From Actinomadura cremea (lineage in GTDB: Bacteria > Actinomycetota > Actinomycetes > Streptosporangiales > Streptosporangiaceae), in NCBI RefSeq assembly GCF_014648495.1, contig NZ_BMRF01000009.1:186001-250000 (forward strand): a DNA stretch of 64,000 nt. Direction: 5' to 3'. Made by a program: the position numbers and the translations under genes. Of this stretch, positions 8,267 to 17,124 are shown in pieces (positions within the stretch are counted from its first letter, which is position 1; every line of letters starts with the position of its first letter). The notes beneath the pieces are model-generated. The model ran no database searches. It saw nothing but the letters and a program-made list of their open reading frames with translations, and had not been told where the DNA came from.

Positions 8267-9394
8267 ATGGAGCTGGAGCTCTCGCCGGATCAGAAGCTGT
8301 TCCAGAAATCGGCGAGGGGCCTGCTGGAGAAGGAGCACTCGCTCGACCGCGTCCGCGCGCTGGAGGACGGCGCCCCCCGCTGGAGCCGCGAGTGGTGGCG
8401 CAAGGGCGCCGAACTCGGCTGGGCCGCGAGCATCGTCCCCGAGGAGCTGGGCGGCGGCAGCGTGTCCGGGGCGGGCGTGCGCGACCTGGCGCTGCTGGCG
8501 GAGGAACTGGGCGCCGGCCTGGCCCCCGGCCCGCTGCTGCCGGTCAACGTCGTGCTCGCCGGCCTCGTCGAGGCGCACGGCGCCGGTCCGGGCCACGCCG
8601 CCGAGATCGAGTCGCTCGTCGCGGGCGAGACCGTGGCGAGCTGGGCGGTGTACGAACCCGGGCGGGAGTGGTCGCCCGCGGCCCCCGGCCTCACCGCGAC
8701 CCGGACGTCCGGCGGGTTCGCGCTCGACGGCGTCAAGGACCGGGTGCAGGACGCCGGCGAGGCCGACCTCCTGCTCGTCACCGCCGGCACCCCGGACGGC
8801 GTCGCGCAGTTCCTGGTCCCGGCCTCGGCCGAGGGCGTCTCGGTCTCCCCGCAGTGGACCGTGGACCTGACCCGGTCGTTCGGCGAGGTCCGCTTCGGGG
8901 ACGTCCACGTCCCGGACGGGGCGATGGTCGGCGTCCCCGGAGCCGAGCCGGTCATCGAGCGGCAGCTCCAGATCGCCGTCGTCATCCAGTGCGCCGAACT
9001 GTGCGCCGTCCTGGACCGGGCGTTCGCGATGACGACGCAGTGGGCCTTCGACCGGTACTCCTTCGGCCGTCCGCTGGCGTCCTACCAGGCGCTCAAGCAC
9101 CGCTTCGCCGACATGCGCACCTGGCTGGAGGCCTGCCACGCCGTCACCCAGGGGGCGGCGGCCGCCGTGCAGGACCGCGCACCGGACGCCGCCGACCTGG
9201 TCAGCGCGGCCAAGTCCTACGTGGCGGACCGGGCCCCGGTCGTCCTGCAGGACTGCGTGCAGCTGCACGGCGGCATCGGCGTGACCTGGGAACACGACCT
9301 GCACCTGCTGCTGCGCCGGGCCGTCCTGAACCAGGCGCTGTACGGGACGCCGCGGGACCACCGCCTGCGCCTCGCCGACCTCGCCTCCCTCTGA
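8267..9394 (+). CDS. Acyl-CoA dehydrogenase (first of a pair)
   Basis: A FAD enzyme that would introduce a double bond alpha-beta to a CoA thioester, 375 residues. The N-terminal helical domain (ELSPDQKLFQKSARGLL), the middle beta domain, and the C-terminal helical domain ending in QLHGGIGVTWEHDLHLLLRR are all present. ATG 8267 has AGGAAG upstream. The paralogue starts only about 200 bases on. Such neighbouring pairs in actinobacteria often form mixed alpha2beta2 enzymes for sterol or branched side chains. A heteromer is therefore plausible here, but not shown. Confidence 0.92.
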   Translation: MELELSPDQKLFQKSARGLLEKEHSLDRVRALEDGAPRWSREWWRKGAELGWAASIVPEELGGGSVSGAGVRDLALLAEELGAGLAPGPLLPVNVVLAGLVEAHGAGPGHAAEIESLVAGETVASWAVYEPGREWSPAAPGLTATRTSGGFALDGVKDRVQDAGEADLLLVTAGTPDGVAQFLVPASAEGVSVSPQWTVDLTRSFGEVRFGDVHVPDGAMVGVPGAEPVIERQLQIAVVIQCAELCAVLDRAFAMTTQWAFDRYSFGRPLASYQALKHRFADMRTWLEACHAVTQGAAAAVQDRAPDAADLVSAAKSYVADRAPVVLQDCVQLHGGIGVTWEHDLHLLLRRAVLNQALYGTPRDHRLRLADLASL

Positions 9395-9399
9395 CCCCG

Positions 9400-9600
9400 G
9401 AAGGGCGACCCGAGATGACGGAAGGCGACCCGAGATGGCCGAAGGCGACCCGAGATGGCCGAAGGCGACCCGAGATGGCCGAAGGCGACCCGAGATGACC
9501 GAAGGCGACCCGAGATGACCGAAGGCGACCCGAGATGACCGAAGGCGACCCGAGATGACCGAAGGCGACCCGAGATGACCGAAGGCGACCCGAGATGACC
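9400..9600 (+). repeat. 20-bp tandem repeat array ending at a gene start
   Basis: Nine contiguous 20-bp units fill 9421-9600: three with GAGATGGCC and six with GAGATGACC. A slightly divergent first copy (9400-9420) and a partial last one (GAAAGCG at 9601) flank them. Each unit holds a GAAGG Shine-Dalgarno-like core, an ATG ten bases later and, in the ATGACC type, an overlapping ATGA. The last ATG (9595) is the start codon of the next acyl-CoA dehydrogenase. The copies are near-identical, pointing to recent slippage. Confidence 0.97.
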
Positions 9601-10836
9601 GAAAGCGTTGCCGAGAGCGTCGAATCCTTCCGGCTGCGGGCCCGGACGTGGCTGGCGGGGAACCTGCCGCGCCAGACCGACGACGGCCCGCGTCCGGCGA
9701 CCGACGACGACATCGCCGACTGGGAGCGCGCCCGCGAGCTGCAGCGCACGCTGCACGCGGGCGGCTTCGCCGGCATCTGCTTCCCGCGCGAGTACGGCGG
9801 CCTCGGCCTGACCCGCGCCCACCAGGAGGCGTTCAGCGAGGAGAGCGTCGGCTACGAGATGCCGCTGCCGCTCAACCTCCCGACCTTCGCCATCTGCGCC
9901 GCGACCCTGCTCGACATGGGCACCGAGGAGCAGAAGCGCGAGCGGATCGGGGCCGCGATCCGGGGCGAGGAGGTGCTGTGCCAGTTCCTGTCCGAACCCC
10001 GCGGCGGCTCCGACCTGGCCGGCGTCACCACCCGTGCCGAGCGTGACGGGGACGGCTGGGTCGTCAACGGCGCCAAGACCTGGAGCACCTCGGCCTACGC
10101 GGCCGACTGGGGCCTGTGCCTGGCGCGCACCGACTGGGACGCGCCCAAGCACCGGGGCCTCACGATGTTCCTGGTCCACACCAGGGCGCCCGGCGTGACG
10201 ATGAACCGCATCCGCATGGTCAACGGCGTCCGGGAGTTCTGCGAGGAGTTCTTCGACGACGTGCGGGTGCCGGCGTCCGCCGTCGTCGGCGAGGTGAACG
10301 GAGGCTGGGCGGTGGCGTCCCGGCAGCTGTTCCACGAGCGCAACGCCATGGGCGGCGGCTCGCCCTACGTCAGCGGACGGGGACAGCCGCGCACCGTGCC
10401 GAAGGTGACGCCGCTGGAGATCCTGCGCGCGACCGGCGGGTCGGCGGATCCGCACGTCCGGGAGATGGCGGGGGAGCACCTGGCCATGCGGGCGGTGCAG
10501 CGGATGACCTCCGACCGGGTGTCGCGCGCGATCGGCACGGGCGCGCTGCCCCCGGCGGCGGCGTCCATGACCCGGCTCCTGCACGCCGAGGGCGCCCAGC
10601 TGAGCGACGACCTCGCGCTGCGGATCGCGGGCGCGAACGCGGCGACCGGCACCGGCACCGACCCGGGGGCGGGCGGCCGGGCCGCCGTCGGCTACCTCAT
10701 GCGACAGAGCGCCAGCCTCGGCGGCGGTAGCACCGAGATGGCCCGCAACGTCATCAGCGAGCGGATGCTCGGCATGCCCCGCGAACCCGCACCCGACCAC
10801 GACGTCCCCTTCAAGCAGGTCAAGCGCGGTCGCTGA
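9595..10836 (+). CDS. Acyl-CoA dehydrogenase (second of a pair)
   Basis: A 413-residue acyl-CoA dehydrogenase with all three domains. Recognisable blocks are GFAGICFPREYGGLG, QFLSEPRGGSDLAG, the WVVNGAKTWSTSAYAADWG flavin region and a C-terminal RQSASLGGGSTEMARN. The start ATG is the final copy of the repeat array, so its ribosome binding site is the repeat's GAAGG. It lies in the same operon as the 375-residue paralogue and is likely its partner subunit or the enzyme for a related substrate. Confidence 0.93.
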   Translation: MTESVAESVESFRLRARTWLAGNLPRQTDDGPRPATDDDIADWERARELQRTLHAGGFAGICFPREYGGLGLTRAHQEAFSEESVGYEMPLPLNLPTFAICAATLLDMGTEEQKRERIGAAIRGEEVLCQFLSEPRGGSDLAGVTTRAERDGDGWVVNGAKTWSTSAYAADWGLCLARTDWDAPKHRGLTMFLVHTRAPGVTMNRIRMVNGVREFCEEFFDDVRVPASAVVGEVNGGWAVASRQLFHERNAMGGGSPYVSGRGQPRTVPKVTPLEILRATGGSADPHVREMAGEHLAMRAVQRMTSDRVSRAIGTGALPPAAASMTRLLHAEGAQLSDDLALRIAGANAATGTGTDPGAGGRAAVGYLMRQSASLGGGSTEMARNVISERMLGMPREPAPDHDVPFKQVKRGR

Positions 10837-10911
10837 CCGGCCGCCGCGTGCCCACGGTCGCCCGCCGGCGGTCGCTCGCCGTCCCGTGCCAGGAAGCCGA
10901 GGTTGTGACCC

Positions 10912-12141
10912 GTGTTCGAACCGATGGAGGGCGTCCGCGTTCTCGAGGTCGCCCAGTTCACGTACGTGCCGTCCGCCGGCGCCGTCCTCGCGGACTGGGG
11001 CGCCGATGTGATCAAGGTCGAGCACGCCGAGCGAGGCGACGCGCAGCGCGGCATCGTCAAGGTGTTCAGCCAGGACGTGGGCGGTGAGGGCACGACGTTC
11101 TCCCCGATGATGGACGGCCCCAACCGCGGCAAGCGCAGCATCGGGCTGGCGCTCGACAAGCCGGAGGCGGCCCGGGTCCTGCACGAGCTGATCCGCTCCA
11201 GCGACGTGTTCCTCACCAACCTCCTGCCGCGTGCCCGCGCCAAGCTCGGCATCGACCTCGACGACGTCCGCGCGGTCAACCCCGACATCGTCTACACCGT
11301 CGGCACCGGCTTCGCGCACAGCGGCCCGGAGGCCGACAAGGGCGGCTACGACAGCACCGCCTACTGGGCGCGCGGCGCCAGCGGCGACTCCGCCACCCCG
11401 CCCGGCGCCGAGTTCCTCACCCAGCAGCCGGTCGGCGCCTACGGCGACAACATCGGCGGCATGACGATCGCGGGCGGGATCGCGGCGGCGCTGTTCGCCC
11501 GGTCGCGCACCGGCATCGCCCCCACCGTGGACATCTCCCTCCTCGGAGTGGGCGCCTGGGCCACCCAGATGAACGTGAACCTGGCGCTGATGGCGGGCGG
11601 GCCGCTGCCGAAGCGGACACCGGTGGAGTCGCGGGCGAGCAACCCCCTGACCGGCCTGTACGAGACGTCCGACGGCCGGTGGCTGTCGCTGTCGATGCTG
11701 CAGCCCGGACGGTACTGGCCAGAGTTCAGCGCGCGGATCGGCCGGCCCGAGCTGGCCGCCGACGAGCGGTTCGACACCGCCGAGAAGCTGATGGCCAACG
11801 CCGCCGAGGCGGCCGAGATCATCGCGGCGGCCATCGCCGCCCGGACCAAGGACGAGTGGGTCGCCGCCTTCGCGGACATGCAGGGCCAGTGGGCGGTGGC
11901 CCAGAACACCTACGAGCTGGGCAACGACCCCTCCCTGCGGGCGATCGGCCAGATCGCCGACGTGGTCGACGCCGAGGGCGTGACGCGGCGGCTCGTCGCC
12001 AGTCCCGTCCAGTTCGACCGGGAGGCGCCGCGGCTGACCCGCGGGCCGTTGTTCGCCGAGCACACCGACGAGATCCTGGCCGAGCTCGGGATCACCGGCG
12101 ACGAACTCATCGATCTCAAGATGACGGGAGCGGTCACATGA
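10912..12141 (+). CDS. Class III CoA-transferase (CaiB/BaiF family)
   Basis: This 409-residue protein would move CoA between carboxylic acids, activating a substrate for the neighbouring dehydrogenases. The N-terminus is typical (VRVLEVAQFTYVPSAGAVLADWGADVIKVEH). The catalytic aspartate is in the GAYGDNIGG segment near residue 180. A C-terminal segment with FDREAPRLTRGP closes the fold. The GTG start is chosen because the protein family begins here; the upstream Shine-Dalgarno is modest. The stop overlaps the next ATG (ATGA). Confidence 0.92.
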   Translation: MFEPMEGVRVLEVAQFTYVPSAGAVLADWGADVIKVEHAERGDAQRGIVKVFSQDVGGEGTTFSPMMDGPNRGKRSIGLALDKPEAARVLHELIRSSDVFLTNLLPRARAKLGIDLDDVRAVNPDIVYTVGTGFAHSGPEADKGGYDSTAYWARGASGDSATPPGAEFLTQQPVGAYGDNIGGMTIAGGIAAALFARSRTGIAPTVDISLLGVGAWATQMNVNLALMAGGPLPKRTPVESRASNPLTGLYETSDGRWLSLSMLQPGRYWPEFSARIGRPELAADERFDTAEKLMANAAEAAEIIAAAIAARTKDEWVAAFADMQGQWAVAQNTYELGNDPSLRAIGQIADVVDAEGVTRRLVASPVQFDREAPRLTRGPLFAEHTDEILAELGITGDELIDLKMTGAVT

Positions 12142-12971
12142 GCGCGGACGGGACCATGCGGGTCGGGTTCATCGGCCTGGGCAGCCAGGGCGCGCCGATG
12201 GCCCGCCGGATCGTCGAGGCGGGGGTCCCCACCACGCTGTGGGCGCGCCGTCCCGGCACCCTCGAACCCTTCGCCGGCACCGCCGCCGCCACGGCCGCCT
12301 CGGCGGCCGAGGTGGGCGCCGCCAGCGACCTGGCGTGCGTCTGCGTGGTCGACGACGCCGGGGTCGAGGAGGTCATCGCCGGGCCGGACGGGCTGCTGGC
12401 GGGCATGCGCCCCGGGAGCGTCGTCGCGGTGCACAGCACCGTGCACCCCGACACCTGCCGCGACCTCGGCGAGAAGGCCGCCGGGCAGGGCGTCACGCTG
12501 CTGGACGCCCCGGTGAGCGGGGGCGGCCCGGCGGCGGCGGAGGGCCGCCTGCTCGTCATGGTCGGCGGCGACGCCGAGACCGCCGAACGGGCCCGGCCCG
12601 TCTTCGCGACCTTCGGCGACCCGGTCGTGCACCTCGGGCCGATCGGCGCCGGGCAGCGCGCGAAGCTCATCAACAACCTGCTGTTCACGGCCAATCTCGG
12701 TGTCGCCGAGAGCGCGTACGCGCTGGCCCGGCAGATGGACGTCGACCCGGAGCGGCTCGCGCTCGTCCTGGCGCAGGGCTCCGGCAACAGCTTCGGGGCG
12801 AACATCGTGGGCCGGCCGGACTTCACCCTGCGGACCATGGGCGAACTCGCCGGCGGACTGCTGCACAAGGACGTCGGTCTCGTCGCGGACCTGGCCGAGA
12901 ACGCCCCCGGGCCCTTCGCCGTGCTCGCCGCCGCGGACGCCGCCCTGACATCGATGGGACATCCCCGGTGA
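12138..12971 (+). CDS. NAD(P)-dependent beta-hydroxyacid dehydrogenase (3-hydroxyisobutyrate dehydrogenase family)
   Basis: A 277-residue oxidoreductase. It has the N-terminal dinucleotide motif GFIGLGSQGAPMA, the substrate motif DAPVSGGGPAAAEG near residue 125, and the catalytic-lysine segment GAGQRAKLINN. The ATG overlaps the CoA-transferase stop, so both are made together. It likely oxidises a beta-hydroxy acid intermediate of the same degradation pathway. A tartronate semialdehyde or imine reductase role is possible within the family. Confidence 0.9.
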   Translation: MSADGTMRVGFIGLGSQGAPMARRIVEAGVPTTLWARRPGTLEPFAGTAAATAASAAEVGAASDLACVCVVDDAGVEEVIAGPDGLLAGMRPGSVVAVHSTVHPDTCRDLGEKAAGQGVTLLDAPVSGGGPAAAEGRLLVMVGGDAETAERARPVFATFGDPVVHLGPIGAGQRAKLINNLLFTANLGVAESAYALARQMDVDPERLALVLAQGSGNSFGANIVGRPDFTLRTMGELAGGLLHKDVGLVADLAENAPGPFAVLAAADAALTSMGHPR

Positions 12972-13031
12972 CGTCCCGCGAGCGCCGTCGCCCGCGTCCC
13001 GCGCCTTCCCCTCTCGGACGGGAGGTCCGCA

Positions 13032-13472
13032 GTGGCAGGTCTCATTGAACGGATGCTCATCGACGGTGAGCCGGTGCCCGCCGCGGACGGCCGCACCTTC
13101 GACAACGTCGACCCGGCGACCGATGAGGTGATCGGCGCGGTCCCCGACGCGGGGGCCGCGGACATGGAGCGGGCCGTCCGCGCCGCCCGGCGGGCCTTCG
13201 ACGGCACCGACTGGTCGACGAACACCTGCCTGGTGCAGCTGCGCGACGCGCTGCGCGAGAACGTGGAGACGCTCGGTGCCGGCCAGGAGCGCGCGGTGGC
13301 GCTGGCCCGCCGGTTCCGGACCGGGACGGTCAGCGTGAACGGCGCGCAGTGGTTCGACGTCGGGTCGCCCTTCGGCGGTTACAAGCAGAGCGGCCTCGGC
13401 CGTGAATGGGGCACCGAGGGCCTCGAGGACTTCCTCGAGGTCAAGACCATCTCCTTCCCCGCCGCCCGCTGA
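13032..13472 (+). pseudogene. Aldehyde dehydrogenase with the catalytic core deleted in frame
   Basis: The first 80 or so residues match an ALDH N-terminus ([20 protein letters not shown], then [15 protein letters not shown]). The last 60 or so match an ALDH C-terminus (RTGTVSVNG, then [16 protein letters not shown]). About 340 residues of the usual 480-490 are missing between them, including the catalytic Cys and Glu and most NAD contacts. The frame is intact over 146 residues, with a good GGGAGG before the GTG. It cannot be a normal dehydrogenase. A remnant that is still translated is most likely. It sits between the hydroxyacid dehydrogenase and the P450. Confidence 0.8.
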
Positions 13473-13517
13473 CGACCGCCTTGCCGTCGTGACGCCCATC
13501 GCCTGGAGAAGGATGCC

Positions 13518-14915
13518 ATGAGCACGGAAGAGTCCCGAGCCGAAGAGTCCCGAGCCGAACAGACCGGTGCCGCCGAGCCCGGAAAGCGCACCATCAGCCT
13601 GGACCGGCATTCCCCCCGGTACCGTCTCGAGTTCGAGCAGCTCACGGACGAATACCACGCCAAATGCCCGGTCGCCTGGAACGACACCCACGGCGGCTAC
13701 TGGTTCGCCAACGGCAACCAGGAGCTGTTCGACCTCGCCCGGCGTGCCGACCTGCTGTCCAACGACTTCGACGTCGAAGGGACCGGGACCGGCTACCAGG
13801 GCATCAGTATCCCGCCGCCGACCGGCGAGCGGCGCTTCCGCGGCGGCTTCCTGGAGATGGACCCGCCCGAGCAGCGCCAGTACCGGCAGGCCCTCAACCC
13901 CTACCTGTCGCCCGCCGCGGTCGCGCGCTGGAAGCCGGTGATCGAGGAGCTCACCCGGGCCTGCCTCGACGAGAAGATCGAGAGCGGCCGGATCGACTTC
14001 GTCGACGACCTCGCCAACATCGTGCCCGCCGTGATCACCATGGGCCTGCTCGGCATGCCGCTGGAGGACTGGGCGGTGTACTGCGAGCCCATCCACGCCG
14101 CCGTCTACACGCCCATGGACTCGCCCGAGTACGGGCGGGTGCGAGACCTCCAGATGGAGGTGGGCGTCCACATGCTGAAGACCGTCGCCGCCATCCGGGA
14201 GGACCCGCGCCCCGGCCTGGCCAACGAGCTGATCAACGTCGAGATCGGCGGCGCGCGGCCCGACGACATGGAGATCCTCGGCGTCCTGATGCTGCTCATC
14301 GGCGGCGGGTTCGACACCACGACCGCCCTGACGGCGCATGCGCTGGAGTGGCTGTCGCAGCACCCCGGCCAGCGGGAACGGCTGAGCCGCGAGCGGCACG
14401 CGCTGCTGGACAGCGCCACCGAGGAGTTCCTGCGGTTCTTCACCCCGGCCCAGGGCGACGGGCGCACGATCTCCCGGGACTGCGTCGTCAACGGCACCGA
14501 GTTCAGGGAGGGCGAGCGGCTCTGGCTGTCGTGGGCGATGGCCAACCGCGACGCGAACGTCTTCGAGGAGCCGCACACCGTCCGTCTCGACCGGACCGGC
14601 AACCGGCACAACAGCTTCGGGCTGGGCATCCACCGGTGCATCGGGTCGAACGTGGCACGTGCCGTTTTCAAGATCATGCTCACCGCCGTGCTGGACCGCA
14701 TGCCCGACTTCGCCTGCACCCCCGGCGGCGCCGTCCACTACGACTCGACCGGCATCATCAACGGGATGAAGCACCTGCCCGCGACCTTCACCCCCGGCGA
14801 GCGCCTGGGCCCCGGTCTCGACGCGACCATCGGGCGGATGCAGCGCGTCTGCGACGAGCAGCGCATCGCCGAGCCCGTCACCGTCCGCAGGGCGCGGGCG
14901 AACCTCGACGAGTGA
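13518..14915 (+). CDS. Cytochrome P450
   Basis: A soluble bacterial P450 of 465 residues. The I-helix oxygen-binding stretch is LLIGGGFDTTTAL, the K-helix ExxR is in EEFLRFF, and the haem-binding loop FGLGIHRCIGSN supplies the proximal Cys. AGAAGG precedes the ATG. It is the last gene of the catabolic block, where it could hydroxylate a hydrophobic substrate such as a terpenoid, steroid or alkyl chain before CoA activation. No ferredoxin gene is adjacent. Near the N-terminus a short direct repeat (ESRAEESRAE) is visible. Confidence 0.94.
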   Translation: MSTEESRAEESRAEQTGAAEPGKRTISLDRHSPRYRLEFEQLTDEYHAKCPVAWNDTHGGYWFANGNQELFDLARRADLLSNDFDVEGTGTGYQGISIPPPTGERRFRGGFLEMDPPEQRQYRQALNPYLSPAAVARWKPVIEELTRACLDEKIESGRIDFVDDLANIVPAVITMGLLGMPLEDWAVYCEPIHAAVYTPMDSPEYGRVRDLQMEVGVHMLKTVAAIREDPRPGLANELINVEIGGARPDDMEILGVLMLLIGGGFDTTTALTAHALEWLSQHPGQRERLSRERHALLDSATEEFLRFFTPAQGDGRTISRDCVVNGTEFREGERLWLSWAMANRDANVFEEPHTVRLDRTGNRHNSFGLGIHRCIGSNVARAVFKIMLTAVLDRMPDFACTPGGAVHYDSTGIINGMKHLPATFTPGERLGPGLDATIGRMQRVCDEQRIAEPVTVRRARANLDE

Positions 14916-15025
14916 ACTCGGCGCCGGCCGTCCTCCCCCTCGCCGGAAGCCGGCCCCGGCCCGGTTCCGGTGCGCGCCGCGGCCGGCCCGTGGCTCGGTA
15001 CCATCGAGAGGGGCACGGGCCGGTG

Positions 15026-15817
15026 ATGGAGGAGTACGTGGCGGACGGCAGTCGGAGCGGGAACCGGACCCGTGAGAAGCCGCATCGGATCGCCGACGAG
15101 CTGCGGGTCCTGATCGCGTCGGGAGAACTGGGCGAGGGCGATTCGCTCGGCCGTGAACCCGAGTTGGTCGAGCGGTTCGGGGTTTCGCGGCCGTCGCTGC
15201 GCGAGGCGCTGCGCATCCTGGAGGCGGAGGGGCTCGTCACGGTCGTGCGCGGTGTGCGGGGCGGCGTGGTGGTGCACGAGCCGCACGAGCGGATGGCGGC
15301 CCGGACGGCCGCGCACGTGCTGCAGGCCGACGACGTCCCGCTCGCCGACGTCTTCGAGGCCCGCGCGCAGCTCGAACCGCTCGCGGCCCGGGTGGTCGCC
15401 GCGAGCCCCGACCACCGGTCCGCGGCCGCCGAGCTCGGCCGGCTGGTGGAGCGGCAGCGCGCGTGCCTGGACGATCCGGAGCGGTTCCATCTGGCCGGCG
15501 CCGTGTTCCACGAGCGGCTGGTGGCGCTGACCGGCAACCTGACCCTGAGCATCGTGGCCGAGATGATCACCGAGATCCTGTTCCGCACGGCCACCGCCGT
15601 CCGGGAGGGCGGGCGGGCCGTGGGGTCGGTGTCGACCCGGCGCCGCAGCCTCCGGTCGCAGGAGCGCCTGCTCGTGTTGATCGAGGAGGGCGACGCGGAC
15701 GGAGCCGAGCGGCACTGGCGCGCGCACATGCAGGCGGTGCGGCGCGTGCTCCTCGGCCACATGGGCATGGCCGTCGTGGAAGTGGAGCACCATTACCCGG
15801 CCGACGGCGCGATATGA
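15026..15817 (+). CDS. GntR-family transcriptional regulator, FadR subfamily (first of two)
   Basis: A 263-residue repressor or activator with an N-terminal winged helix (IADELRVLI, then LVERFGVSRPSLREALRILEAEGLV) and a C-terminal FCD helical domain that binds an acyl or carboxylate effector (EARAQLEPLAARVV; the FHERLVALTGN metal/ligand region). ATG 15026 is chosen; GTG 15023 and GTG 15038 (with GGAGG just upstream) are alternatives. It is clearly paralogous to the next gene. Position after the acyl-CoA operon suggests control of that operon, possibly through the ATCTAGAT palindromes. Confidence 0.9.
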   Translation: MEEYVADGSRSGNRTREKPHRIADELRVLIASGELGEGDSLGREPELVERFGVSRPSLREALRILEAEGLVTVVRGVRGGVVVHEPHERMAARTAAHVLQADDVPLADVFEARAQLEPLAARVVAASPDHRSAAAELGRLVERQRACLDDPERFHLAGAVFHERLVALTGNLTLSIVAEMITEILFRTATAVREGGRAVGSVSTRRRSLRSQERLLVLIEEGDADGAERHWRAHMQAVRRVLLGHMGMAVVEVEHHYPADGAI

Positions 15818-15904
15818 TCAACGCGAGAGCCGGTACGTGCCGACGGACCGTCCGGGTGGGCCGCGTTGGGGACGGTGCCGGGATGTCGTCCCGGCCGACG
15901 TGGG

Positions 15905-16675
15905 ATGGTTCAGGTGGTCGCGGACAAGCAGGGCGCGGGACGTGCCCGGGGGAAGCCGCAGCGGATCGCGGACGAGATCCGCGCCCTGATCGTCGGTGGC
16001 CGGCTCGCCGAGGGCGATCTGCTGGGGCGTGAGGCGGAGCTGGTCGAGCGGTTCGGGGTGTCGCGGCCGTCGTTGCGCGAGGCGCTGCGCCTGCTGGAGG
16101 CCGACGGGCTCGTCAGCGTGTTGCGCGGGGTGCACGGCGGGGTGATCGTGCACCGGCCGGACCAGCGGATGACGGCGCGGACCGGCTCGCTGCTGCTGCG
16201 CTCCCGGAACGTGTCGCTGGCGGACGCGTTCGAGGCGCGGGCCCTGCTGGAGCCGCTGGCGGCGCGGGCGATCGCGGCGCGGCGGCATCGCCGTACGGCC
16301 GTGGCCGAGCTGCGGGCCCTGGTGGACGGGCAGGAGGCGGCCATCGAGGATCCGGAGGGGTTCGCGGCGGTCAGCACCCGTTTTCATGAGCGGCTGGTGT
16401 CGCTGGGCGGCAATCGCACGATGGCGATCGTCATCGAGATGCTGAACGAGATCGTCGTCCGCTCCATGGCGTCGGTGAGCGAGACCGGTGACGTGGTCGG
16501 GTCGCCGGCGACGCGGCGCCGGGCGGTGCGTTCGCAGCGGCGCCTCCTGGAGCTGCTGGATGCGGGGGATCCGGCGGCCGAGGAGCACTGGCGGGCGCAC
16601 ATGGGCGCGGTGGGTCGGATCATGCTGGGCCGGGAGGCGTCGCGGGTGGTCGATCTGCTGGTCCGCGACGCCTGA
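15905..16675 (+). CDS. GntR-family transcriptional regulator, FadR subfamily (second of two)
   Basis: A 256-residue protein very similar along its length to its neighbour (KPQRIADEIRALI, LVERFGVSRPSLREALRLL, EARALLEPLAARAI, FHERLVSLGGN). This points to a tandem duplication. The ATG has GGGATG context but a weak Shine-Dalgarno. The two regulators may bind related operators or form heterodimers. The palindromes at 17023 and 17057 lie just downstream of this gene. Confidence 0.9.
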   Translation: MVQVVADKQGAGRARGKPQRIADEIRALIVGGRLAEGDLLGREAELVERFGVSRPSLREALRLLEADGLVSVLRGVHGGVIVHRPDQRMTARTGSLLLRSRNVSLADAFEARALLEPLAARAIAARRHRRTAVAELRALVDGQEAAIEDPEGFAAVSTRFHERLVSLGGNRTMAIVIEMLNEIVVRSMASVSETGDVVGSPATRRRAVRSQRRLLELLDAGDPAAEEHWRAHMGAVGRIMLGREASRVVDLLVRDA

Positions 16676-17022
16676 GCGATCGAAGTCCTTACGCGCGCTC
16701 GGCTCGTCCGCGCCCCCCCGCGTCGCGGCCGTCCCGAGGTCGGGCGGCGCCGGAGAGACGCGCGCCGGGTTCATCGGGCCCGGCCGGACCGGCGGCGGCC
16801 ACCTCGTACCGGATCCTTCGACGTCCATGACGAGCCTCCTCGACCGGTGACCGGGACGCGCGTGGACCGTCCGCCCGAGCCGCTCGTCCGTCCCACCGGC
16901 CATGAAGGCATCGGGTACGAACGGTCGGTGCGACCCAGTACACGATGAACGAATCCTGTATATATTTCAATAGGGTCACCGACCTGGTGAAGTGTCGGTC
17001 GCCGCCCGGCCCCGAGGCTGGA
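16676..17022. other. Intergenic region with an AT-rich island
   Basis: No gene is supported here. An AT-rich island at about 16956-16973 (TGTATATATTTCAATAG) stands out from the GC-rich surroundings and may be part of a promoter upstream of the operator pair at 17023-17068. Confidence 0.4.
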
Positions 17023-17034
17023 ACATCCAGATGT
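17023..17034. promoter_or_regulatory. Upstream copy of the ATCTAGAT operator palindrome
   Basis: ACATCCAGATGT differs by one base from the perfect palindrome at 17057-17068. The two centres are 34 bp apart, about three helical turns, which suits cooperative binding by a dimeric regulator. Confidence 0.45.
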
Positions 17035-17050
17035 CAGGAGCGGCCGGGCG

Positions 17051-17080
17051 TTGAAAACATCTAGATGTATCTCGTACTGT
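17051..17080 (+). promoter_or_regulatory. Promoter with operator palindrome in its spacer
   Basis: TTGAAA (17051-17056) and TACTGT (17075-17080) are separated by 18 bases. The perfect 12-bp palindrome ACATCTAGATGT (17057-17068) fills the spacer, the classic place for a repressor. The same motif touches the minus-35 at 8133. The FadR-type proteins encoded just upstream are the likely binders, by inference. Confidence 0.55.
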
Positions 17081-17124
17081 GAGGCGGTCGCCGGAACCCC
17101 GCGGAGGACGTGAGGAGTCCGTTC

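Noticed and set aside
9421-9600. The repeat array as a CRISPR
   Set aside because: Units are directly adjacent with no spacers and are only 20 bp long, so it is a simple tandem repeat.
16940-16980. AT-rich island as a replication or transfer origin
   Set aside because: It is only about 20 bases long, without iterons or DnaA boxes; promoter DNA is simpler.
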